Source: Polyangia bacterium (GTDB lineage: Bacteria; Myxococcota_A; Polyangia; Fen-1088). From it: a stretch of DNA of 39,748 bases. The stretch is from NCBI GenBank assembly GCA_036268875.1, contig DATATI010000086.1, positions 1 to 39,748 of the forward strand, in the 5' to 3' direction. This document shows, piece after piece, positions 34,330-39,748 of this stretch; within the stretch, counting starts at the first letter, position 1, and each line of letters opens with the position of its first letter. Position numbers and translations under genes: made by a program. The notes under the pieces are model-generated. The model did not search any database. It was not told the origin of the DNA and saw only the letters and a program-made list of their open reading frames with translations.

Positions 34330-36080
34330 TGCTCCGTGCCCTGGTCGAGTTGGCCACACGCGAAGGCCTCGTCGAGAGCGATGACTTCGAAAAAAAGCGC
34401 GTCGATTTCGAGATTCAGATCGACGATGACGGGCGATTCGTCGGACTGATTAGTTTGCAGGGTGAAGACGGGAAAGGGCAGCGGATGTCCGTCCCTCGAT
34501 TTCCATCGCGAACAATGCAGGTGGTGCCTGGGTTCATGGTCGATAACGCGAAATATGTCCTTGGTATTGGTGACCCGAAGAAAGACAAGTCAGAGCGGTT
34601 GGCCAAATGCCAAGCTGCCTTTATCGGACTGATCAAAGATGCATTCACCGCGACGAAGGATCCGGGACTGTCGGCCCTGCTCGCATTCTATGAACGAATC
34701 GCCGACAATCTCGCGTCAGTCTTGCGCGACCGATCCGCTGACAAATGGTCAGGCAGCGAGATTCTTTTCTTTTCGGACCCAACGCTGGGCAGATTGCATG
34801 ACCGACCGGCCATTCGTGAATATTGGGCAGCGTTTCGAAACGCAGAAACCAACGATGGCGGCTCAACCGAGCGAGCGCGCTGTCTGGTCACAGGACGCTA
34901 TGACGTGATCGAGCGGTTGCACCCGATGCTCAAGCGGGTTCCAGGTGGCCAGTCGTCCGGCGCCGCCGTGGTCAGTTTCAATGCCGACGCGTTCGAATCT
35001 CATCACCTTTCGCAAGGCGACAACGCACCTGTATGTCGCTCAGCAGCGATCGCCTATACGACAGCGCTAAATTGGCTCCTCGAAAAGGTCGATGATCGTC
35101 CCCATCGGCACGGCGTTCGAATCGGGGACGATGCAGTTGCCCTCTATTGGACGACGGCGCCCGACAAAGCCTTGTCATTCTTTGCCGATCTATGGGAAGG
35201 ACCACGAAAAGAGGAAGCTGAGCGCTTCTTCGAATCGCCATGGAAGGGCCAACCGCCAGCCGATCTTGACCAGAATCGTTTCTATGCGGTCACATTGGGC
35301 GGCAATGCGGCGCGCGTCGTCGTCAGGGATTGGTTCGAGACGTCGATTGGCAAGGTGAAAGAAAACCTGAGCCAGTATTGCGATGATCTCGCCATCGGGG
35401 CTGTGCGACGACCGTTCGCGATCTGGCAGCTCTTGGCCGCCATCGATCCGCCGGGCAAGGCAACCGCTCCGCCCGACATGGGGGCGCGGGTTTTTGCCGC
35501 TTCCCTGAAGGGAACGCCGCTGCCACGGGAACTCCTTCGTCACGCACTTCTCCGTATGCGTGTGCCGGGGAAGAAGGCCGAAGCCTTTTGGGTCCTTGGC
35601 GCGCGGGTCGCGCTGATCAAGGCAACGCTCCTTGGAATTGGTAGGACGGACCAAAACAAGACGCACTTGAAGGAGGTCACCGTGTCATTGGATTCAAACA
35701 GCAACCTAACGGCCTATAACCTTGGCCGCCTTTTCGCCGCATTGGAGCGGGCTCAACAAAACGCCCTGGGTGATGTGAACAGTACCATCCGCGATCGCTA
35801 TTTCAGCGCCGCGACGATGACGCCGGCCCTGGTATTTCCCCGGTTGCTCCGAATGGCCCAACACCACATCGCCAAGGCCAAGGCCGAGAATCGAGAGTAC
35901 GGAATCGAACGAACGGTGACCGAAATCGTGGGCCGCCTTCCCGCGACCGGTTTGCCATCGCTGTTGACCCTTGAGGATCAGGGGTTGTTTGCCGTGGGTT
36001 ACTACCACCAACGAGAAGCTTTTTTCACAAAACGCAAGACATCTAATCCCCCCGCTGCTTCTGCTGCAGGAGAGGAGTGA
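34326..36080 (+). CDS. cas8c: Cas8c (Csd1), Cascade large subunit, type I-C
   Basis: 584 residues, the usual I-C size. ATG 34326 overlaps the cas5c stop and is preferred over the upstream open frame. Characteristic Csd1 segments are [122 protein letters not shown] and [21 protein letters not shown]. Cas8c recognises the PAM and stabilises the R-loop; in I-C an internal start in this gene is known to make a separate small Cas11c subunit from the C-terminal part. A possible internal start here is not resolved by eye. It ends 4 bp before cas7c. Confidence 0.95.
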   Translation: MMLRALVELATREGLVESDDFEKKRVDFEIQIDDDGRFVGLISLQGEDGKGQRMSVPRFPSRTMQVVPGFMVDNAKYVLGIGDPKKDKSERLAKCQAAFIGLIKDAFTATKDPGLSALLAFYERIADNLASVLRDRSADKWSGSEILFFSDPTLGRLHDRPAIREYWAAFRNAETNDGGSTERARCLVTGRYDVIERLHPMLKRVPGGQSSGAAVVSFNADAFESHHLSQGDNAPVCRSAAIAYTTALNWLLEKVDDRPHRHGVRIGDDAVALYWTTAPDKALSFFADLWEGPRKEEAERFFESPWKGQPPADLDQNRFYAVTLGGNAARVVVRDWFETSIGKVKENLSQYCDDLAIGAVRRPFAIWQLLAAIDPPGKATAPPDMGARVFAASLKGTPLPRELLRHALLRMRVPGKKAEAFWVLGARVALIKATLLGIGRTDQNKTHLKEVTVSLDSNSNLTAYNLGRLFAALERAQQNALGDVNSTIRDRYFSAATMTPALVFPRLLRMAQHHIAKAKAENREYGIERTVTEIVGRLPATGLPSLLTLEDQGLFAVGYYHQREAFFTKRKTSNPPAASAAGEE

Positions 36081-36084
36081 CACC

Positions 36085-36984
36085 ATGTCCGACCTGAAGA
36101 ATCGATACGACTTCGTCATGCTCTTCGACGTCAAGGACGGAAACCCAAACGGAGACCCGGACGCGGGCAATCTGCCCAGGATCGATCCCGAGACCAGCCA
36201 AGGGCTGGTGACGGACGTGTGCCTGAAGCGAAAGGTTCGCAACTATGTGTTGCTGTCGAAGTCTGGACAGCCCACCTACGACATCTTCGTCAAGGAGAAG
36301 GCGGTCCTGAATAACCTGATTGCGGGCGCATATGCCGCACACGGAATCAATCTTGACGAACCACCAAAGGGTAAGATCAAGCGGGCCGAAAAAGGGCATG
36401 GCGAGGGAGGCGAGGTCGACACAGCGCGGATGGAAATGTGTAAGACGTATTTCGACGTCAGAACATTCGGCGCGGTCATGTCGACAGGCCCGAACGCCGG
36501 GCAGGTTCGCGGCCCGGTACAATTCACGTTCGGCCGTTCAATCGACCCCATCGTGACCTTGGAACATTCCATCACCCGGATGGCGGTGGCCACGGTCGAA
36601 GAGGCCGCCAAGCAGGGCGGCGAAAACAGAACCATGGGACGAAAGAACACCGTCCCTTATGGCCTGTATCGCGCCCATGGTTTTATCTCTCCACAGCTAG
36701 CGGCTCAAACCGGCTTCACCGAGCAGGACCTATCTGTGTTGTGGGAGGCTCTCGAGCACATGTTCGAGCACGACCGGAGTGCCGCGCGCGGTCTGATGTC
36801 TCTCCGCCGTTTGCTGGTCTTTCGCCACGCATCCGCATTGGGAAATGCTCCAGCCCATCGACTTTTCGATCTGATCAGGGTCGAGCGAAAGGACATGTTG
36901 CGAACGCCTCGCGATTTTTCCGATTACGCAGTCAATATTGCCGCCGCCCCCGCTGGCGTCGAACTTTTGGATCGCAGCTTCTGA
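36085..36984 (+). CDS. cas7c: Cas7c (Csd2), Cascade backbone subunit, type I-C
   Basis: 299 residues, ATG 36085 after AGGAG. It carries the I-B/I-C Cas7 hallmark [31 protein letters not shown] and [16 protein letters not shown]. Other typical parts are [61 protein letters not shown] and a C-terminus of [13 protein letters not shown]. Several copies line the crRNA spacer and set its length; the RRM-like fold binds RNA without cutting it. It lies between cas8c and cas4 with gaps of 4 and 15 bp. Its high copy need in Cascade suggests strong translation, consistent with the good ribosome-binding site. Confidence 0.95.
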   Translation: MSDLKNRYDFVMLFDVKDGNPNGDPDAGNLPRIDPETSQGLVTDVCLKRKVRNYVLLSKSGQPTYDIFVKEKAVLNNLIAGAYAAHGINLDEPPKGKIKRAEKGHGEGGEVDTARMEMCKTYFDVRTFGAVMSTGPNAGQVRGPVQFTFGRSIDPIVTLEHSITRMAVATVEEAAKQGGENRTMGRKNTVPYGLYRAHGFISPQLAAQTGFTEQDLSVLWEALEHMFEHDRSAARGLMSLRRLLVFRHASALGNAPAHRLFDLIRVERKDMLRTPRDFSDYAVNIAAAPAGVELLDRSF

Positions 36985-36999
36985 ACCGGGCAGCTGAGC

Positions 37000-37641
37000 A
37001 TGGAGGTTGACGACCTCATTCCCATCTCGGCGCTTCAGCACCTCGTTTTCTGCGAGAGGCAGGCAGCCTTGATCCACGTCGAGCGTTTGTGGCGCGATGA
37101 CACTTCAACAACCCAGGGCCACCTTGTTCACGAGCGACCTGACACCCCGGGCTCCGCATTGCAGGCAGGCGTCAAGGTGGCGCGTGCTCTGCCTCTGGTC
37201 TCGCGCCGTTTGGGCATCTTTGGCGTGGCGGATATGGTTGAACTGCACAGGGATCCTCAGGCGCCCAAGGGATTTCGGCCAGTTCCTGTGGAGGTCAAGA
37301 AGGGGAGCACAAAGAACCTCCGCGCCGATCAGGTCCAGCTCTGTGCGCAGGCGATCTGTTTGGAGGAGGAGTTCGGTGTCCGGGTAACGTCAGCCTGGTT
37401 ATTTTATTCAGCCAGCCACCGGCGCAAGCTGATCGAATTGGACGATGGTCTGCGAGATCAAACAGGCAGGGTCGTAGAACGACTTCGCGAAATCATCGCG
37501 AGACATCTGGTCCCGATGCCGCTGGTGTCGGAGAAAGTCTGCGCCAAGTGTTCTCTTGAGGCGTTATGTCTTCCGCGTGCAACCCGTGATCGAGATAGAG
37601 CTCTTCGTTATGTCGAGGCGCTGGCAAGGAGCCGGGAATGA
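37000..37641 (+). CDS. cas4: Cas4 exonuclease, type I-C adaptation
   Basis: 213 residues. RecB-type nuclease core: Asp78 in FGVADMVEL and Glu98-x-Lys100 in PVEVKKG. Four cysteines suitable for a 4Fe-4S cluster are present: Cys18 (LVFCERQ) and Cys181, Cys184, Cys190 (CAKCSLEALC). QLCAQAICLEEEFGV follows the core as in Cas4 proteins. In I-C systems Cas4 trims prespacers and, with Cas1-Cas2, selects the PAM end for correct orientation. Its stop overlaps the cas1 start by 4 bp (ATGA at 37638-37641), matching the physical Cas4-Cas1 association in this subtype. Confidence 0.95.
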   Translation: MEVDDLIPISALQHLVFCERQAALIHVERLWRDDTSTTQGHLVHERPDTPGSALQAGVKVARALPLVSRRLGIFGVADMVELHRDPQAPKGFRPVPVEVKKGSTKNLRADQVQLCAQAICLEEEFGVRVTSAWLFYSASHRRKLIELDDGLRDQTGRVVERLREIIARHLVPMPLVSEKVCAKCSLEALCLPRATRDRDRALRYVEALARSRE

Positions 37642-38669
37642 CAGCCCAGGCTCAGAACGTACTGTATGTGTTGAGCGATGGCGCGTACCTCTCGCGCGAT
37701 CACGACACGGTCGTGGTCAAAGTCGACGGGGAACGACGCGCTCAGGTGCCGATCTGCCAAATTGAAGGCGTCGCGGTACTGGCCAGGGCGGGCGTCTCGC
37801 CGGAACTCCTGGGTGGATTGGTTGATGCGGGCGTATTCGTTTCGTTCTTTGGTTACGGCGGTCGGCTGTTGGCGCGGGTTGATGGCATTCCGGGGGGGAA
37901 CGTACTTCTACGAAAAGCACAGGTTCGTGCATCAGACAACGCCGCAGCCACGTTGGCGCTGGCCCGTTCCTTCGTGATCGGAAAGGTCGCCAGTGAGCGC
38001 GGCCAAGTTCGGCGTGCCAGCCGCGATGGCAATGGCGAGAGTGCGGAAGTGTTTGGCGCGGCGGCAGATCGCCTGGCGATCTTCAGTCGTCGAGCATTGG
38101 AGGCGGACAACCTCGACGAACTACGGGGCATCGAAGGGGGAGCCGCGCGCGAGTACTTTCAGGTGTTCGACCGCTTGCTGAAGACCGACGAGGCCGATCT
38201 GCGGTTCAATGGTCGGTCGCGAAGGCCACCTGCTGATCCGATCAACGCGATGCTGTCTTTCGGTTATGCGCTGCTGATGCGCGATTGCGCCGCAGCGCTT
38301 GCCGGAGTCGGCCTGGACCCGGCTATTGGTTTCTTGCATGAGGATCGCCCCGGTCGGCTTGGCCTGGCACTTGATGTCATGGAAGAGCTGCGAGCACCCG
38401 TGGTCGATCGGTTGGTGATCGCGTTGGTCAATCGCCGGCAGATTGGCGCCGCCCACTTTAGGAAGTTTGAAGGGGCTCGTTGGGAGATGACCCACGACGG
38501 CCGGCGGTCGTTTATCGCTGCATATCAAGCGGCTAAATCTGACCAGATCAAACATATATTTCTTGAACAGAACGCAAGCTGGGGCTTGGTCCCCCACCTG
38601 CAAGCCAGGTTGCTGGCCAGAACCCTAAGGGGCGACATCATTGCCTATCCGCCTTTTCAGCTCAAGTGA
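37638..38669 (+). CDS. cas1c: Cas1 integrase, type I-C
   Basis: 343 residues. N-terminal beta-domain opens NVLYVLSDGAYLSRDHDTVVVKV and includes VPICQIEGVAVLARAGVSPELL, typical of I-C Cas1. The catalytic helical domain has Glu166 in GIEGGAAREYF, His234 in IGFLHEDRPGR and Asp246 in LALDVMEE, the metal-binding triad. NAMLSFGYALLMRDCAAALAG lies between. Cas1 with Cas2 inserts new spacers at the leader end of the array. Coupled to cas4 by overlap and 7 bp from cas2. Full length, no disruption, so adaptation genes appear intact. Confidence 0.96.
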   Translation: MTAQAQNVLYVLSDGAYLSRDHDTVVVKVDGERRAQVPICQIEGVAVLARAGVSPELLGGLVDAGVFVSFFGYGGRLLARVDGIPGGNVLLRKAQVRASDNAAATLALARSFVIGKVASERGQVRRASRDGNGESAEVFGAAADRLAIFSRRALEADNLDELRGIEGGAAREYFQVFDRLLKTDEADLRFNGRSRRPPADPINAMLSFGYALLMRDCAAALAGVGLDPAIGFLHEDRPGRLGLALDVMEELRAPVVDRLVIALVNRRQIGAAHFRKFEGARWEMTHDGRRSFIAAYQAAKSDQIKHIFLEQNASWGLVPHLQARLLARTLRGDIIAYPPFQLK

Positions 38670-38676
38670 GTAAGAC

Positions 38677-38967
38677 GTGTTGGTCCTCGTTTGTTACGAC
38701 GTGTCCACCGTAACCGCCGAAGGCCGGCGCAGGTTACGCCGGGTTGCGGATCTCTGCGAAAACCATGGCGTACGAGTACAGTTTTCATTGTTCGAGTGTC
38801 CAATCGATCAAATGACGTGGCTAAGGTTACGACACGATCTTTTGCAAACGATGGAATCTGATGAGGACAGCCTACGCTTTTACTTCATCGACGAAGACGC
38901 CAAGCAAAAGACAGAGCACCATGGAGTTCGGAAGCCATTGGATCTACGTGGACCGCTGGTGTTTTGA
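38677..38967 (+). CDS. cas2: Cas2, type I-C
   Basis: 96 residues from GTG 38677. VLVCYDVSTVTAEGRRRLRRVADLCE is the ferredoxin-fold first strand with conserved Asp8, followed by GVRVQFSLFECPIDQMTW and SLRFYFIDEDAK, matching I-C Cas2. As a dimer it bridges two Cas1 dimers and measures the prespacer. It is the last gene of the operon; the leader and array begin directly downstream on the same strand. Confidence 0.95.
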   Translation: MLVLVCYDVSTVTAEGRRRLRRVADLCENHGVRVQFSLFECPIDQMTWLRLRHDLLQTMESDEDSLRFYFIDEDAKQKTEHHGVRKPLDLRGPLVF

Positions 38968-39159
38968 GGTTTCTCGTGTTCCGCGAACCTCAATCATTGC
39001 ACCCCTTCACTTGGAAATCGCGACACGGGCAAAAGGCTGGTAAAGGCGGAGATTCACCGCTTGCTGGTTCGATCTTTGAAAACAAAAGAGTTCTCATTGG
39101 TGACGGTCCGCGAATAGCCCGTAGAATAGGTATTGCCGCCCAGCACTTAGGTGGGCGGC
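38968..39159 (+). promoter_or_regulatory. CRISPR leader
   Basis: 192 bp between cas2 and repeat 1, richer in A and T in its middle (39075-39100) than the cas genes. It contains a candidate promoter, TTGGTG (39097-39102) and TAGAAT (39122-39127) 19 bp apart, which would start transcription about 25 bp before repeat 1. Its last 25 bp form an inverted repeat listed separately. Integration of new spacers occurs at this junction. Confidence 0.7.
39135..39159 (+). repeat. Perfect inverted repeat abutting the first CRISPR repeat
   Basis: GCCGCCCA (39135-39142) and TGGGCGGC (39152-39159) are exact reverse complements around a 9-nt loop. The right arm ends at the last leader base, so it touches repeat 1. 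In DNA it may be an anchor site for the adaptation complex; in RNA it would place a hairpin before the first repeat hairpin. Confidence 0.8.
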
Positions 39160-39748
39160 GTCCCCGCCGTCTTCGGACGACGGGGTGGATTGAAACAAGA
39201 TTGCGGTCGCCGTGAAGGCGGGCGTTGTTGGGAGTCCCCGCCGTCTTCGGACGACGGGGTGGATTGAAACCACAAGATGCCCTACGTCGACGTCAAGCAG
39301 TACGAGCGTCCCCGCCGTCTTCGGACGACGGGGTGGATTGAAACAGCTGCAGCCGCGCGGATCGTGACCACAGTCCCCGCCGTCTTCGGACGACGGGGTG
39401 GATTGAAACCAGAGCTGGGCCCGCTCTCGGGCCAGGCGTGCGCGTCCCCGCCGTCTTCGGACGACGGGGTGGATTGAAACCTCGCCAGCGTGGAGGCCTC
39501 GGCCACACGCCGGCGAGGTCCCCGCCGTCTTCGGACGACGGGGTGGATTGAAACAATCCGTCGCCGGTCAGTTGCTGCAGCCTTTGCTCGGTCCCCGCCG
39601 TCTTCGGACGACGGGGTGGATTGAAACTTTTCAACGACTGCGGTCACCTCGGTCGTCGAATGTCCCCGCCGTCTTCGGACGACGGGGTGGATTGAAACTG
39701 CCTATCTGAAAGATCCCGTCGCCGCAAAACTTGTCCCCGCCGTCTTCG
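39160..39748 (+). CRISPR. Type I-C CRISPR array, eight full repeats plus a truncated ninth
   Basis: Identical 37-nt repeats start at 39160, 39234, 39308, 39373, 39444, 39518, 39591 and 39662; a ninth starts at 39733 and is cut off after 16 nt by the window end, so the array continues. Each repeat is a leading GT, stem arm CCCCGCCGTC, loop TTCG, arm GACGACGGGG and the tail TGGATTGAAAC; the stem is 10 positions with one C/A mismatch. The 11-nt tail is the handle length left by Cas5c cleavage. Spacers 1-8 are 37, 37, 28, 34, 37, 36, 34 and 34 nt, all different. No repeat degeneracy is seen, as expected near the leader end; the distal end lies outside the window. Confidence 0.98.

Noticed and set aside
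38968-39159. Small coding frame or toxin-antitoxin RNA between cas2 and array
   Set aside because: No start with ribosome-binding site and no repeat-like segment; the sequence behaves as a leader.
39277-39647. Apparent tandem-repeat proteins in the array
   Set aside because: The repeating peptides arise from translating identical CRISPR repeats; spacers and leader explain the region fully.

Overview
The window looks like chromosome from a high-GC Myxococcota (deltaproteobacterial) relative. Pointers are two proteins ending in MYXO-CTERM-like anchors (Cys, short hydrophobic stretch, Arg cluster), many lipoproteins with long Gly/Ser/Thr-rich stalks behind the lipobox, a DUF1552/DUF1592 gene pair, and a remnant of an S46 dipeptidyl peptidase. 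This is inference from gene content; there is no rRNA or marker gene to fix the taxon.

Layout. (1) 1-600: the 3' end of an unrecognised gene, then a cysteine-rich coding remnant split over three frames. (2) 907-6293, minus strand: three large secreted or surface proteins, namely a PQQ-type beta-propeller lipoprotein, a di-haem cytochrome-like lipoprotein and an FG-GAP/VCBS propeller protein. (3) 6695-14673, plus strand: one tight carbohydrate-uptake cluster, porin - SMP-30 lactonase - periplasmic binding lipoprotein - double ABC ATPase - two permeases - second SMP-30 lactonase. It encodes a route across both membranes plus two lactone-hydrolase-family enzymes; the substrate is not visible. 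(4) 14731-17531: a MYXO-CTERM protein, an MFS exporter and a VOC/PhnB-like protein. (5) 17593-23524: trehalose/glucan block, a GH15 glucoamylase/trehalase-like enzyme divergent from an OtsA-OtsB fusion and a HAD phosphatase fused to a HerA/DUF87-type NTPase. (6) 23527-26732, minus: a translationally coupled DUF1592/DUF1552 pair. (7) 27002-30921, plus: three secreted carbohydrate-active or carbohydrate-binding proteins (polysaccharide-lyase-like, GH18, concanavalin-like), interrupted by a decayed S46 peptidase fragment.

(8) 31423-39748: a complete type I-C CRISPR-Cas locus in canonical order cas3-cas5c-cas8c-cas7c-cas4-cas1-cas2, then a leader and an array with eight full 37-nt repeats and the start of a ninth at the window edge. 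Junctions are coupled (4-bp overlaps at cas5c/cas8c and cas4/cas1; other gaps of 4-15 bp), so it reads as one transcript. The array has details worth following: a cUUCGg-capped hairpin in each repeat, a perfect 8-bp inverted repeat touching repeat 1, one clearly short spacer (28 nt), and one spacer that folds on itself.

No clearly new defence system was found. The least ordinary items are the HAD-HerA-like fusion beside the OtsAB fusion, the lactonase-bracketed sugar transporter, and the leader/repeat architecture of the array.
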